Part shown: piece by piece, positions 11,395 to 20,296 of the stretch
How the letters are laid out: the number at the start of each line of letters is the position of its first letter
How positions within the stretch are numbered: position 1 is the first letter of the stretch
DNA from: Natronohydrobacter sp.
Lineage (GTDB): Bacteria; Pseudomonadota; Alphaproteobacteria; Rhodobacterales; Rhodobacteraceae
Reading direction: 5' to 3'
Length of the DNA: 64,000 nucleotides
Assembly (NCBI GenBank): GCA_030603695.1
Contig: JAUVXF010000003.1
Coordinates: 124,001-188,000, forward strand
Translations under genes and position numbers: made by a program
The notes under the pieces: generated by a model
What the model was told of the DNA's origin: nothing
The model's database searches: none
What the model saw: only the letters and a program-made list of their open reading frames with translations

Positions 11395-12360
11395 ATGCAA
11401 CCACTTGTCATGAGCTGTGGCGATCCTGCCGGGATTGGGCCGGAAACAGCGATCGGCGCACGCTTGGCGCTTGGCCATGTCTTGCCCTTTGTCTGGATTG
11501 GTGATCCCGCCCATCTGCCGCAGGGCGCGCGCTGGCAGGCGGTGGGCGCAGTGGCAGAGGCTGCCGCAATGGCGCCGGATGTCTTGCCTGTTTTGCCCCA
11601 TCCCTTCCCTGCCCCGGCACATCCGGGCAGGCCCAACCCGGCCAATGCCCCCGCAGTGATAGAGGTGATCGCGCGCGGCGTGGGACTGGTGCAATCGGGG
11701 GCGGCTGCGGGCCTTGTCACCTGCCCCATCAACAAGGCGGCGCTCAAGCAGGGTGCAGGATTCGTGTTTCCCGGCCATACGGAATATCTGGCATCGCTTG
11801 CGGGGGATGTGCCTGTGGTGATGATGCTGGCCTGTCCCGATTTGCGGGTTGTGCCTGTCACCATTCATATCCCGCTATCTGAGGTGCCCAAGGCCCTTAC
11901 CACCGCACTACTGGAACAAACCCTGCGCCTGACAGAGGCCGCGCTGAAACGTGACTTCGCGATTGCCCAGCCCCGGCTGGCGGTTGCGGGGTTAAACCCG
12001 CATGCGGGGGAAAGTGGCGCGATGGGGCAGGAGGACGCACAGCTTATCGCCCCTGTGCTGGAACGGTTGCGGGCGCAAGGTATGGCGATTGCAGGCCCCT
12101 TGCCCGCAGATACCATGTTTCACGCGACAGCGCGCGCGCGCTATGATGTGGCAATCTGCATGTATCATGATCAGGCGCTGATCCCCATCAAAACTATTGA
12201 TTTCGCAGGCGGGGTGAATGTGACGCTGGGTTTGCCCTTCATCCGCACATCGCCTGATCATGGCACGGCTTATGATATCGCGGGCAAGGGCATGGCCGAT
12301 CCCTCTTCCCTGATTGCAGCGCTGCGCATGGCGGCACAGATGGCACAGGCGCGCGCATGA
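11395..12360 (+). CDS. pdxA: 4-hydroxythreonine-4-phosphate dehydrogenase
   Basis: NAD-dependent oxidation in pyridoxal 5'-phosphate synthesis; the product goes to PdxJ. The 321-residue protein shows the substrate-loop [11 protein letters not shown] at the N-terminus and the metal/substrate block [15 protein letters not shown], then [14 protein letters not shown] near the C-terminus. ATG 11395 is chosen because [13 protein letters not shown] is the family N-terminus. Its stop overlaps the rsmA start as ATGA. The pdxA-rsmA pairing is classic, but the surA and lptD genes that often precede it are missing here and mnmA stands in their place. Confidence 0.95.
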   Translation: MQPLVMSCGDPAGIGPETAIGARLALGHVLPFVWIGDPAHLPQGARWQAVGAVAEAAAMAPDVLPVLPHPFPAPAHPGRPNPANAPAVIEVIARGVGLVQSGAAAGLVTCPINKAALKQGAGFVFPGHTEYLASLAGDVPVVMMLACPDLRVVPVTIHIPLSEVPKALTTALLEQTLRLTEAALKRDFAIAQPRLAVAGLNPHAGESGAMGQEDAQLIAPVLERLRAQGMAIAGPLPADTMFHATARARYDVAICMYHDQALIPIKTIDFAGGVNVTLGLPFIRTSPDHGTAYDIAGKGMADPSSLIAALRMAAQMAQARA

Positions 12361-13199
12361 TAGACAACCTGCCCCCCCTGCGCGATGTGATCCGCACCCA
12401 TGATCTGCGCGCAAAGAAAAGCTTTGGCCAGAATTTCTTGCTGGATCTGAACCTGACTGCGCGCATTGCCCGCGCGGCCGGGGATTTGCGTGGCGCTGAT
12501 GTGCTGGAAGTTGGCCCCGGCCCCGGCGGGCTGACGCGCGGGCTTTTGGCCGAAGGGGCGCGCAAGGTTCTGGCCATCGAAAAAGACACGCGCTGCCTGC
12601 CGGCATTGGCCGAGATTGAAGCAGCCTATCCGGGCCGCTTGCAGGTGATTGCGGGTGATGCGCTGACGGTTGATCCGCTGGCGCATCTGCAAGCGCCGGT
12701 AAAAGTGGTGGCCAATCTGCCCTATAATGTGGGCACAGAGCTTTTGATCCGCTGGATGACACCCGACCATTGGCCTCCTTTCTGGGAGAGCCTGACCCTG
12801 ATGTTCCAGCGTGAAGTGGCAGAGAGGATCGTGGCGCAACCCGGCTCCAAGGCCTATGGGCGGCTGGCGCTGATGGTGCAATGGCGTGCAGATCCGCGCA
12901 TTGTGTTGCATCTGCCGCCAGAGGCTTTTACCCCGCCCCCCAAGGTCAGTTCTGCCGTGGTTCATATCACGCGGCGCGACGTGCCGCGCTATCCTGCGGA
13001 TGCGGCGGTGTTGGAAAGGGTTGTGGCGGCTGGCTTCAACCAACGCCGAAAGATGCTGCGCGCCGCGCTGAAAGGGTTGCATCCGCGCATTGAAGATATT
13101 CTGCGTGATGCGGGGATCGCCCCCACGGCACGGGCCGAAGAGATCGGGCTTGAAGGCTGGTGCAGGCTGTCAGAGGCCCTGCGCAGCGCACCCCGCTAA
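12357..13199 (+). CDS. rsmA: 16S rRNA dimethyladenosine transferase
   Basis: Dimethylates A1518 and A1519 in the 3' hairpin of 16S rRNA, a late quality step in 30S assembly (KsgA). The 280-residue protein has [11 protein letters not shown], the SAM-binding [16 protein letters not shown] and the catalytic [11 protein letters not shown]. It is translationally coupled to pdxA through ATGA. Its stop lies four bases from the stop of the convergent exported-protein gene, with no terminator visible between them. Confidence 0.96.
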   Translation: MIDNLPPLRDVIRTHDLRAKKSFGQNFLLDLNLTARIARAAGDLRGADVLEVGPGPGGLTRGLLAEGARKVLAIEKDTRCLPALAEIEAAYPGRLQVIAGDALTVDPLAHLQAPVKVVANLPYNVGTELLIRWMTPDHWPPFWESLTLMFQREVAERIVAQPGSKAYGRLALMVQWRADPRIVLHLPPEAFTPPPKVSSAVVHITRRDVPRYPADAAVLERVVAAGFNQRRKMLRAALKGLHPRIEDILRDAGIAPTARAEEIGLEGWCRLSEALRSAPR

Positions 13200-13203
13200 A
13201 GCG

Positions 13204-14205
13204 CTAATTCTTTATCACAGGCATGAGCGGCCTTGGCGTGTAGCGGGCGAATTCATCTGCCAGCCATGTGGCGGCGCAGCTATCAATTTTGGCAATCCTG
13301 ATTTGCATGGCCTCGCGTGTGCGCGCGGTGTGGTTCAGCATGATCCGCCGGGCCAGCGCTTCGGCACTGCGGCGCGAATGTGCAAATTCTTCTTCCGGCA
13401 CAAGGCTGGCCAAGGGGGTGCCAAGCTTCAACAGCGCGTGGTAGCTATCCAGTGCGTGATACAAGGCCTGTGTGCACGATGTAACATCCCCCGGACACTG
13501 GCGCGCACAGGCCCCGCGCAAAGGCAGCGCCAAAGGCGTTTGTTCCAGCCAATCCGCAAGTGCCTCGTCTGTCACGGGCTGGCCCAGCATGCCACGCACC
13601 GGGTGGCCGGGATGCAGGCGATTGGCGCTAAGGTTGTCGGGCAGATGTGGCCCGGCAAGATGCAACAGGCTTGCCGGATACCAGTCTTGCGCGCGAAACG
13701 CCTCTGAGAAACCCTTTTCCTGCCGCGCGGCAACGACCAGCAATGTGACGCGCGCGGCGCGGTCTTCGCCCGCCATCGCAAATTCCTGCGCAAGGGTCTT
13801 GTCGCCTGCAACTGTCCACAAGGCGTTCAGGCTTTGGGCAAGATGTGATCCTTCTGCCGCCGCATGTATCCAGCTGCGGCCCGAAATCCCGCCATCTGCG
13901 CGCAATAGCGCAATGCGCTCTGTTCGCGGCAGGCTGTATACATAGGGGCCTTGCAAGTGGCCGGATTTATCGATGATGGCAAGCATTGTCTGGGCAGAAA
14001 GATTTTGCACATGCGCCAGATCACGAAATGCGGCAAGAGCCGCCTCTTCCTCTCCCTCTAGCCATTGGGCGAGTGCGGCGCGAAAATCGGGCAAGGCTGC
14101 GCCGCTGAGGTCTTGTGCCGCAAGCGGGTGCAGGATTGGTGCAACCGTCAGCAAAATTGCCGAGGCCACGATGTATCGCCAGATGCGCCTTAGATATGCC
14201 CGCAT
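13204..14205 (-). CDS. Exported protein of unknown function
   Basis: A 333-residue protein I do not recognise. From ATG 14205 it has a clear signal peptide: RRIWRY positive region, the hydrophobic IVASAILLTVAPIL and a likely cut after LAA before QDLSG. The mature part is mostly helical, alanine- and leucine-rich, with a short block WLEGEEEAALAAFRDLA that resembles a TPR/Sel1-type helix pair. Three cysteines are near CARQCPGDVTSC. It is probably periplasmic. It is a single gene convergent with rsmA; a small-RNA terminator lies 85 bases upstream, so it has its own promoter. GGGGGG before the ATG is a weak ribosome site. Confidence 0.6.
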   Translation of the reverse strand: MRAYLRRIWRYIVASAILLTVAPILHPLAAQDLSGAALPDFRAALAQWLEGEEEAALAAFRDLAHVQNLSAQTMLAIIDKSGHLQGPYVYSLPRTERIALLRADGGISGRSWIHAAAEGSHLAQSLNALWTVAGDKTLAQEFAMAGEDRAARVTLLVVAARQEKGFSEAFRAQDWYPASLLHLAGPHLPDNLSANRLHPGHPVRGMLGQPVTDEALADWLEQTPLALPLRGACARQCPGDVTSCTQALYHALDSYHALLKLGTPLASLVPEEEFAHSRRSAEALARRIMLNHTARTREAMQIRIAKIDSCAATWLADEFARYTPRPLMPVIKN

Positions 14206-14289
14206 TCGCCCCCCCCGCTCTGCCGTGGCGCCACTATGCCCGCGCCAGTTCCAGACAGCAAGCCATGCCGGCCACATATGCAAATACAT

Positions 14290-14387
14290 AAAAAACCGCC
14301 CCGGTGGCCCGAGGCGGCGAAGTTTCCCGCGTATCGGCGGGACAGGGAGGAAATGTTTTCAAACAACTAGGTGATATTTGAAAACAT
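14290..14387 (-). ncRNA. Candidate FnrL-controlled small RNA, about 98 nt
   Basis: On the minus strand three hairpins lie in series. Hairpin 1 (14387-14353) is ATGTTTTCAAA / TTTGAAAACAT, 11 perfect pairs with a 13-base loop. A single-stranded linker TTTCCTCCCTG follows. Hairpin 2 is TCCCGC / GCGGGA (14342-14325). Hairpin 3 is CCGCCTCGG-GCCA-CCGGGGCGG with six T (14317-14290), a rho-independent terminator. No open reading frame fits. An FNR-type box is centred about 40 bases upstream of the first hairpin base and CATATT at 14400-14395 could be the -10. The CCTCCC linker resembles anti-Shine-Dalgarno seed regions of known alphaproteobacterial small RNAs. Existence of the RNA is inferred. Confidence 0.6.
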
Positions 14388-14420
14388 GACTCTGAATATG
14401 ATCTTTGGGGCTTCAAAGCT

Positions 14421-14434
14421 TTGATCCAAATCAA
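14421..14434. promoter_or_regulatory. FNR/FnrL-type binding site
   Basis: TTGAT-CCAA-ATCAA is a perfect match to the TTGAT-N4-ATCAA consensus of FNR and FnrL. It is centred at 14427.5, which places it near -40 for a minus-strand start at 14387 (class II activator geometry). It is about 170 bases from pyrC, so the small RNA is the more likely target. Confidence 0.65.
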
Positions 14435-14540
14435 ACGCGCTGAATATCTGTCAATGAAACATGACGATTTTCTCAAGTGTTGCACGGGCGCTGGCATACT
14501 GCGCCACCTGTCGGATATGGGATAGGTGCCATGTCAAGAA

Positions 14541-14574
14541 CCGGTTTGACGCCGGTTTGATCTGGCAGTAGGTC
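14541..14574 (+). promoter_or_regulatory. Candidate pyrC promoter with tandem repeat
   Basis: CCGGTTTGA occurs twice, at 14541 and 14552, exactly one helical turn apart. TTGACG at 14546, a 17-base spacer and TAGGTC at 14569 could be -35 and -10, the latter poor. The repeat may be an operator; the cognate regulator is not known. Confidence 0.35.
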
Positions 14575-14598
14575 ACATCTATCCAGATAGGACAGGCC

Positions 14599-15633
14599 AT
14601 GACCCAAAGCATCACGCTGCCCCGCCCCGATGACTGGCATTTGCATCTGCGCGATGGCGCGATGCTGGCTGGGATTGCCCCAGAAAGCGCACGCCATTTT
14701 GCCCGCGCCATCATCATGCCCAATCTTGTGCCGCCCGTTGTGCGCGGCGCCGATGCGGATAGCTACCGCGCGCGCATTCTGGGTGTAACGGGGCCGGGCT
14801 TCATCCCGCTGATGACGCTGTATCTGACAGAAGAGACTGACCCGGCAGATGTTGTGGCCGCCCACAAGGCCGGGATTATTACAGCGGTAAAAATGTATCC
14901 GGCGGGTGCAACAACCAATTCAGCCTCTGGCGTGCGCGATTTCGACCGCGTGCGCCCGGTGCTGGAGGCGATGGCAGAGGCGGGTATTCCGCTTCTGTGC
15001 CACGGCGAAGTGACCGATCACAGCGTGGATATCTTTGACCGCGAAGCCGTGTTCATTGACCGCGTGCTTGATCCGATCCGCCGCGCAACGCCTGCGCTGC
15101 GTGTGGTTATGGAACATATCACCACATCGGATGCCGTGGCCTATGTGCGCAGCCAACCCCAAAACCTGGGCGCGACAATCACAACCCATCATCTGGTGAT
15201 CAACCGCAACCATATTCTGGTGGGCGGCATCAAGCCACATTACTACTGCCTGCCTGTGGCCAAGCGCGAAACGCACCGCGTGGCGCTGGTGGATGCGGCC
15301 ACCTCCGGCGATGCGCGGTTTTTTCTGGGCACGGATAGCGCCCCGCATACGGATGATGCCAAAGAAAATGCCTGTGGTTGCGCGGGCTGCTTTACGGCCA
15401 CCAACACGCTCTCCATTTTGGCGCATGTGTTTGAAGAGGCTGGCGCGCTGGACAAGCTGGAGGGATTCACCTCTCGCAATGGCCCGGAATTCTATCGCCT
15501 GCCCGTCAATAACGGCACAGTAACACTGGAGAAATCCACCACCCCCATCTCCTACCCCGCCAAGATAGAAACAGGCGCTGGCCCGGTCACAGTATTTGAC
15601 CCAGGTTTCCCACTCTATTGGCGCGTTTTGTAA
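14599..15633 (+). CDS. pyrC: Dihydroorotase (class II)
   Basis: Third step of pyrimidine synthesis: cyclises carbamoyl aspartate to dihydroorotate. The 344-residue protein begins [20 protein letters not shown], with the metal-binding HLH at H14/H16. The carboxylated lysine is in [10 protein letters not shown] (K98), and later zinc ligands are in HGEVTDH and MEHITT. The LGTDSAPHT loop is also present. Length and motifs match E. coli-type PyrC and not the PyrC/PyrX type linked to aspartate transcarbamoylase. pyrE follows after 16 bases, giving a two-gene pyrimidine operon. Confidence 0.96.
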   Translation: MTQSITLPRPDDWHLHLRDGAMLAGIAPESARHFARAIIMPNLVPPVVRGADADSYRARILGVTGPGFIPLMTLYLTEETDPADVVAAHKAGIITAVKMYPAGATTNSASGVRDFDRVRPVLEAMAEAGIPLLCHGEVTDHSVDIFDREAVFIDRVLDPIRRATPALRVVMEHITTSDAVAYVRSQPQNLGATITTHHLVINRNHILVGGIKPHYYCLPVAKRETHRVALVDAATSGDARFFLGTDSAPHTDDAKENACGCAGCFTATNTLSILAHVFEEAGALDKLEGFTSRNGPEFYRLPVNNGTVTLEKSTTPISYPAKIETGAGPVTVFDPGFPLYWRVL

Positions 15634-15649
15634 GCAAAGGCCCTGCCCC

Positions 15650-16312
15650 ATGATCCCAAGCTCTTTTCCTGATCGCGCCACAGTTGCCCGCCTGACCGCG
15701 CGTATGCTGTTGGATATCAAGGCCGTGCACTTCAATGCGCAAGAGCCGTTCACCTTCGCCAGCGGGCTGAAAGCGCCCACTTATATTGATTGCCGCAAGC
15801 TTATCAGCTTTCCGCGCATCCGCTCCAGCCTGATGGATTTCCTGACATGCCGGGTTATGGAAGATGCGGGGTTTGAGGCCTTTGACAATATCGCGGGCGG
15901 GGAAACCGCAGGCATTCCCTTTGCCGCACTTGTGGCAGAGCGCATGGCGCTGCCCATGTCCTATGTGCGCAAAAAGCCCAAGGGTTATGGGCGCAATGCC
16001 CGCATTGAAGGTACTATGACCGAGGGGCAGCGCGTGCTGTTGGTGGAAGACCTGACAACAGATGGCGGATCAAAGCTAAGCTTTGTCGATGCGATCCGCG
16101 AGACAGGTGCAGAATGCGGCCATACGGCGGTTATTTTCTACTACGGCATTTTCCCCGAAACCGAACCGCGCCTTGCCGAACATGGGGTAAAATTGCACTA
16201 TCTGTGCACATGGTGGGATGTTCTGGCAGAAGCCCGGCGCGGCGGGGATTTCGATGCCGAAACGCTGGATTCGGTCGAATCCTTCCTGCGTGCCCCGCGC
16301 GACTGGGCGTGA
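15650..16312 (+). CDS. pyrE: Orotate phosphoribosyltransferase
   Basis: Joins orotate and PRPP to make orotidine 5'-phosphate. The 220-residue protein shows the PRPP-binding loop [14 protein letters not shown] and the upstream [10 protein letters not shown] segment, and starts at ATG 15650 ([11 protein letters not shown]). The frame is open into the end of pyrC, but that part encodes nothing family-like. It is second in the pyrC-pyrE operon and is followed by a bidirectional terminator. Confidence 0.95.
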   Translation: MIPSSFPDRATVARLTARMLLDIKAVHFNAQEPFTFASGLKAPTYIDCRKLISFPRIRSSLMDFLTCRVMEDAGFEAFDNIAGGETAGIPFAALVAERMALPMSYVRKKPKGYGRNARIEGTMTEGQRVLLVEDLTTDGGSKLSFVDAIRETGAECGHTAVIFYYGIFPETEPRLAEHGVKLHYLCTWWDVLAEARRGGDFDAETLDSVESFLRAPRDWA

Positions 16313-16334
16313 TTGCATAAAGCAGATCAAAAAA

Positions 16335-16362
16335 CGCGCCGGAGGCTTTCCGGCGCGTTTTT
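16335..16362. terminator. Bidirectional terminator between pyrE and trpB
   Basis: CGCGCCGGA-GGCTT-TCCGGCGCG is a nine-pair perfect stem with a five-base loop. Five T follow on the plus strand and six A precede it, giving a T tract for both converging genes. Confidence 0.9.
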
Positions 16363-16384
16363 CATTTATACGGCCAATGCTGGC

Positions 16385-17611
16385 TTATGCGCTCATCTCA
16401 AAGCCCAGATGCTTTGCCACAGTGAAGATATCCTTATCCCCTCGCCCGCACATATTCATGATCAGCAAGTGATCTTTGGGCAGGCTTGGCGCGATCTTCA
16501 GCACATGGGCCAGCGCATGGCTGGGTTCCAGCGCAGGGATGATCCCTTCAAGCGCGCAGCATCTCTGGAATGCGGCCAAAGCCTCATCATCCGTGATAGA
16601 AACATATTGCGCACGCCCCACATCTTTCAGCCAGGCATGTTCAGGGCCAATACCGGGATAATCAAGGCCCGCAGAAATGGAATGGCCTTCCAATATCTGG
16701 CCATCCTCATCTTGCAGCAAATAGGTCCGGTTGCCATGCAACACGCCGGGGCGCCCGCCTGTCAGGCTGGCGCAATGCTCCATCCGTGCATCAACGCCGC
16801 GCCCCCCGGCCTCTACCCCGATGATATTGACATCCTTGTCATCCAGAAACGGGAAAAACAGCCCCATTGCATTTGATCCGCCGCCAATTGCGGCAATGAT
16901 GGTATCTGGCAAGCGGCCTTCGCGTTCCAGAATTTGTGCGCGGGCTTCCTTGCCGATGATGGATTGGAAATCGCGCACCATGGCGGGGTAAGGGTGCGGG
17001 CCTGCAACTGTGCCGATGCAATAGAACGTGTCGCGCACATTTGTTACCCAATCGCGCAAGGCGTCATTCATCGCGTCTTTCAGCGTGCCCCGGCCAGAGC
17101 GCACAGGCACCACCTCTGCCCCCAACAGCTTCATGCGGAACACATTTGGCGCTTGGCGTTCCACATCATGCGCGCCCATATAAACCACGCATTTCAACCC
17201 GAAGCGCGCGCAGACTGTCGCTGTGGCCACGCCGTGCTGGCCAGCCCCGGTTTCTGCGATAATCCGGGTTTTACCCATGCGCATGGCCAGCAATATCTGG
17301 CCCAACACATTATTGATCTTATGCGCGCCGGTATGGTTCAGCTCGTCACGCTTGAGGTAAATCTTGGCCCCGCCGCAATGCTCTGTCAGACGTTCGGCAA
17401 AATACATGGGCGAGGGGCGGCCCACATAATGTGTCCACAGATCATCCATCTGCGCCCAGAAACTGGCATCGGTTTTGGCATGTTCATATTCCGCTTCCAG
17501 CGCCAAAATCAGCGGCATCAGCGTTTCCGAAACAAACCGGCCGCCGTAAATGCCAAAGCGGCCTTGCTCGTCAGGGCCTGTCATGAAGGAATTGATCAGA
17601 TCATCTGGCAT
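16385..17611 (-). CDS. trpB: Tryptophan synthase beta chain
   Basis: PLP enzyme that condenses indole with serine in the last step of tryptophan synthesis, as an alpha2beta2 complex with TrpA. The 408-residue protein has [15 protein letters not shown] near the start, the PLP lysine in NHTGAHKIN (K98), the glycine-rich phosphate loop GGGSNAMG and the [10 protein letters not shown] segment. trpF and trpA are not adjacent, so it is split from its usual partners or they lie elsewhere. A promoter candidate lies 43 bases upstream and AAAGGA serves as ribosome site. Confidence 0.97.
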   Translation of the reverse strand: MPDDLINSFMTGPDEQGRFGIYGGRFVSETLMPLILALEAEYEHAKTDASFWAQMDDLWTHYVGRPSPMYFAERLTEHCGGAKIYLKRDELNHTGAHKINNVLGQILLAMRMGKTRIIAETGAGQHGVATATVCARFGLKCVVYMGAHDVERQAPNVFRMKLLGAEVVPVRSGRGTLKDAMNDALRDWVTNVRDTFYCIGTVAGPHPYPAMVRDFQSIIGKEARAQILEREGRLPDTIIAAIGGGSNAMGLFFPFLDDKDVNIIGVEAGGRGVDARMEHCASLTGGRPGVLHGNRTYLLQDEDGQILEGHSISAGLDYPGIGPEHAWLKDVGRAQYVSITDDEALAAFQRCCALEGIIPALEPSHALAHVLKIAPSLPKDHLLIMNMCGRGDKDIFTVAKHLGFEMSA

Positions 17612-17653
17612 TTCCGCTGTCCTTTATGTGTCCGTCTGTCTGGCTTTGGCCAT

Positions 17654-17682
17654 GTCCTAGCGTTCTGATAGCGTCCAGACAA
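17654..17682 (-). promoter_or_regulatory. Candidate trpB promoter
   Basis: On the minus strand TTGTCT, a 17-base spacer and TAGGAC precede trpB by 43 bases. No leader peptide or attenuator rich in tryptophan codons is seen. Confidence 0.35.
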
Positions 17683-17738
17683 GGGAATTGCGCGTGGTAT
17701 GACAGGCAACAGGCCACAGCACCAATCGGGGCCATGCC

Positions 17739-18323
17739 CTAGCGTTCCAGAATCAACCTGTCGCCTTCAATCGCGATCCGCGCATAGCGGCGCAGATAGC
17801 CCATCCCCAGAAGAGAGACATCCAACTCTCCTTCATTGACAAAAGCAGGCACATTCGCATCGCGGATTTCAAGGCCCGCATGCGCCAGAACAACCTCATC
17901 CAACGTGACGCGGGCCAAGCCCACTTCGCCATTGGCCGTGCGTGCCCGGCCCAGATAAGGCAGGCTTTGCGGATCAAACCCCACCCGCGCGGCATCTGCC
18001 TGTGAAAGCACCAGATCGGATGCGCCAGTATCAAGAATGAAGCTCACCGGCGTTCCATTCACCTGCAAATCCAGATTGAAATGTCCGTTGCGCCCTGCCC
18101 GCAGCACGATCGCGCCCGTGCCAGAGACTGTGATCCTGTCATCGCGGGTGATATCTTGCCACAGGCCATAGCCCGCGGCGACCCCCACAAAAATTAAGCC
18201 CCACAGCACCAGATGGCGCAAGCTTTGGCCTATGCCCTGAGTGCGCGCGACCAGAAAATAGCTGATCAACACTGTGCCCCAGACACCCAGATAGACCAGC
18301 CGCATTATCTGATCGGAATCCAT
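17739..18323 (-). CDS. Membrane-anchored retropepsin-like aspartic protease family protein
   Basis: A 194-residue clan AA aspartic protease of the bacterial type with one active-site motif per chain, FILDTGASDLVLS (D98-G100), which implies a homodimer. Two hydrophobic segments (about residues 9-27 and 38-55) precede the domain and put it on the periplasmic face. A second conserved block is LLGMGYLRRYARI. The start is ATG 18323; the TTG one codon earlier is less likely. It stands between trpB and the monooxygenase gene, all on the minus strand. Proteolytic activity is inferred from the motif; substrates are unknown. Confidence 0.82.
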   Translation of the reverse strand: MDSDQIMRLVYLGVWGTVLISYFLVARTQGIGQSLRHLVLWGLIFVGVAAGYGLWQDITRDDRITVSGTGAIVLRAGRNGHFNLDLQVNGTPVSFILDTGASDLVLSQADAARVGFDPQSLPYLGRARTANGEVGLARVTLDEVVLAHAGLEIRDANVPAFVNEGELDVSLLGMGYLRRYARIAIEGDRLILER

Positions 18324-18384
18324 CAATTGCCCCGTTCCTGCCTGCCCCTTATGTGGTGCAACACTTGGTGAATGTCATCTGCAC

Positions 18385-19551
18385 TCACGTTTCCGTGACG
18401 TCATGGTCATATATCCAGCCGAATTGGCGCAACGGCGCATTGGGGGCAAGCCTGCCCGATAGCCGCAGGGCCAGATGCGCGATTTGGGCCAATGGTGCGC
18501 GCAGATGATAATTGCGCGCATTCTTTGTGGCCGCAGCAACCACGCGGGCAACGCGGGCTTGGCGGGCCATTTGATAGCGTGCCAAGCCCTCTGGAATATT
18601 GGCCGCCTGTTCCAGATTGCGCATCAGTGCAAACGCGTCTTCCAGCGCCATATTTGCGCCTTGCGCCATGAACGGAAGCGTAGGATGCGCGGCATCCCCC
18701 AGTATCGCCGCATGCCCCGCCTGCCAGCATGGTGCAACAGGATGACGGAACAACCCCCACAGCCAAACCTTGTCAACCTGCGCCAACCAGCCCGGCACAG
18801 GCCCTCCAAATTCCGCAAATGCGCGGCGCACATGCGCCGGATTGTCTGGGTGGTTCCAGCCTTCTTGCGCCCATGCGCGGCGCTCTTCCACCGCCACGAT
18901 ATTGCGCAGCCTGCCACCGCGCAGCGGATAGCTGACCAAATGCCGCCCCGGCCCCATGAAAACCTCTGCTTCGTGCGGGGCATCGGGGGCGCAAGGAATA
19001 AGCGCGCGCCAGGCAACCTGGCCTGTAAAAAAGGGGGCATCGGGGGCGGTTGGGTTCAGGGTTTTGCGCAAGACCGAATGCAACCCATCCGCGCCCAGCA
19101 CCAGATCGGCGTCAATACGCTCCCCGCCCGCCAAGGTAACACAGGGGCGCGGCCCCTCTGGCGCGATCCGGGTGACTTGCGCCACAAAGCGCGTCTTTAC
19201 ACCCACCGCCGCGCGTTCCAGAAGCGTGATAAGATCGGCGCGGTGGATCAGATGAAACCCCGGCCCATCGTCTGGAAGTGACAGGCGCAATACGTCGCGC
19301 GCGCTCTTTCCATCGCGCAGCACAACGGCGCGGCTGCGCAGCGCAGTTTGCGCAAGCCCCTCACCCTGCCCCAAAGCTGCAAGAACACGCGCGCCATTTG
19401 GGCTGATCTGAAGGCCTGCGCCAACTTCCAGAAATCCGCCTGCCTGCTCCAGCAAGGTAACACTGGCCCCGCGCTGCACCAGCGCAGCGGCTGCGCCCAG
19501 CCCGGCAACGCCGCCGCCCACCACCACAACATCCAGCCCAGACAGCAGCAT
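18385..19551 (-). CDS. FAD-dependent monooxygenase (salicylate hydroxylase-like)
   Basis: A 388-residue group A flavoprotein monooxygenase, expected to hydroxylate an aromatic substrate with NAD(P)H. Signatures are the Rossmann motif VVVVGGGVAGLGAAAAL at the N-terminus, the DLVLGADGLHSVLR (DG) motif near the middle, and GDAAHPTLPFMAQGANMA in the C-terminal half. The start at ATG 19551 puts the Rossmann strand at residue 7. It is a single gene without aromatic-degradation neighbours, so the substrate cannot be named. COQ6-type ubiquinone hydroxylases share this fold, but the C-terminal sequence is more like salicylate hydroxylases. Confidence 0.85.
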   Translation of the reverse strand: MLLSGLDVVVVGGGVAGLGAAAALVQRGASVTLLEQAGGFLEVGAGLQISPNGARVLAALGQGEGLAQTALRSRAVVLRDGKSARDVLRLSLPDDGPGFHLIHRADLITLLERAAVGVKTRFVAQVTRIAPEGPRPCVTLAGGERIDADLVLGADGLHSVLRKTLNPTAPDAPFFTGQVAWRALIPCAPDAPHEAEVFMGPGRHLVSYPLRGGRLRNIVAVEERRAWAQEGWNHPDNPAHVRRAFAEFGGPVPGWLAQVDKVWLWGLFRHPVAPCWQAGHAAILGDAAHPTLPFMAQGANMALEDAFALMRNLEQAANIPEGLARYQMARQARVARVVAAATKNARNYHLRAPLAQIAHLALRLSGRLAPNAPLRQFGWIYDHDVTET

Positions 19552-19567
19552 TTGCACCCCTATATGC

Positions 19568-19599
19568 AAAAACACCGGGTCGCAGAAAGCGCCCGGTGT
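19568..19599 (-). terminator. Terminator of dksA
   Basis: On the minus strand ACACCGGG and CCCGGTGT form an eight-pair stem around a 12-base loop, followed by five T. It lies 31 bases after the dksA stop. Confidence 0.85.
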
Positions 19600-19629
19600 C
19601 CCAATCACACTTCCGTTCGCGCCGCTCTG

Positions 19630-20100
19630 TCAGTCGTCGCGATGCACACGCTCATTGCGTTCATGCGCTTCTTGTGCCTGCAAGGTCATCGTGGCAATCG
19701 GGCGCGCATCCAACCGCTTGAGCGAGATACGTTCGCCCGTCGCCTCGCAATAGCCAAATTCTCCGTTCTCGATGCGGCGCAAGGCGGCATCAATTTTGGA
19801 AATCAGCTTGCGCTGGCGGTCGCGGGTGCGCAGTTCCAACGCGCGATCTGTTTCTTCCGAAGCACGATCTGCAACATCTGGAATATTGCGGCTGGAATTT
19901 GCCAATTCAGCCAAAGTTTCCTGACTGCCCTTTAGAATATCTTCTTTCCAGACAATCAGCTTGCGCCGGAAATATTCCAGCTGGCGATCATTCATGAAGG
20001 GTTCATCTTCGGCCGGCCGATAATCTTCCGGAAGAAATACTTCTGGTTTCATTCCCCGCTCCTGTCTTCCCGCCGGATCATAAGTGTTGAGGTTGCTCAT
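19630..20100 (-). CDS. dksA: RNA polymerase-binding regulator DksA (reduced-cysteine form)
   Basis: Binds the RNA polymerase secondary channel and works with ppGpp on stable RNA and amino acid promoters. The 156-residue protein has the long coiled coil with the acidic-tip motif PDVADRASEETD and the globular C-terminal block GYCEATGERISLKRLDARP. Only one of the four zinc-binding cysteines of E. coli DksA remains; the second pair position reads ATMTLQAQEAHE. Rhodobacter sphaeroides DksA is known to be a functional one-cysteine form, so this is expected in the family. It is a single gene with its own terminator, divergent from the moxR operon. Confidence 0.93.
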   Translation of the reverse strand: MSNLNTYDPAGRQERGMKPEVFLPEDYRPAEDEPFMNDRQLEYFRRKLIVWKEDILKGSQETLAELANSSRNIPDVADRASEETDRALELRTRDRQRKLISKIDAALRRIENGEFGYCEATGERISLKRLDARPIATMTLQAQEAHERNERVHRDD

Positions 20101-20296
20101 CGCGATTCACCTATATCCCGCACTGTTGGGGGCGAGATAGCGGATGCTCCTGGAATTGTCACGCCTTTTCACACAGCGTTTTTTGCACAATCGCATTCGC
20201 AGAGGCGCACTCGCCTTGTCGCGCGGCAAAGGGCAAGCTAGGTTGCACCAGACAGGGGCCTTCGGCTGGCCCATCCCATCCAGAACAGGGCCAAAA

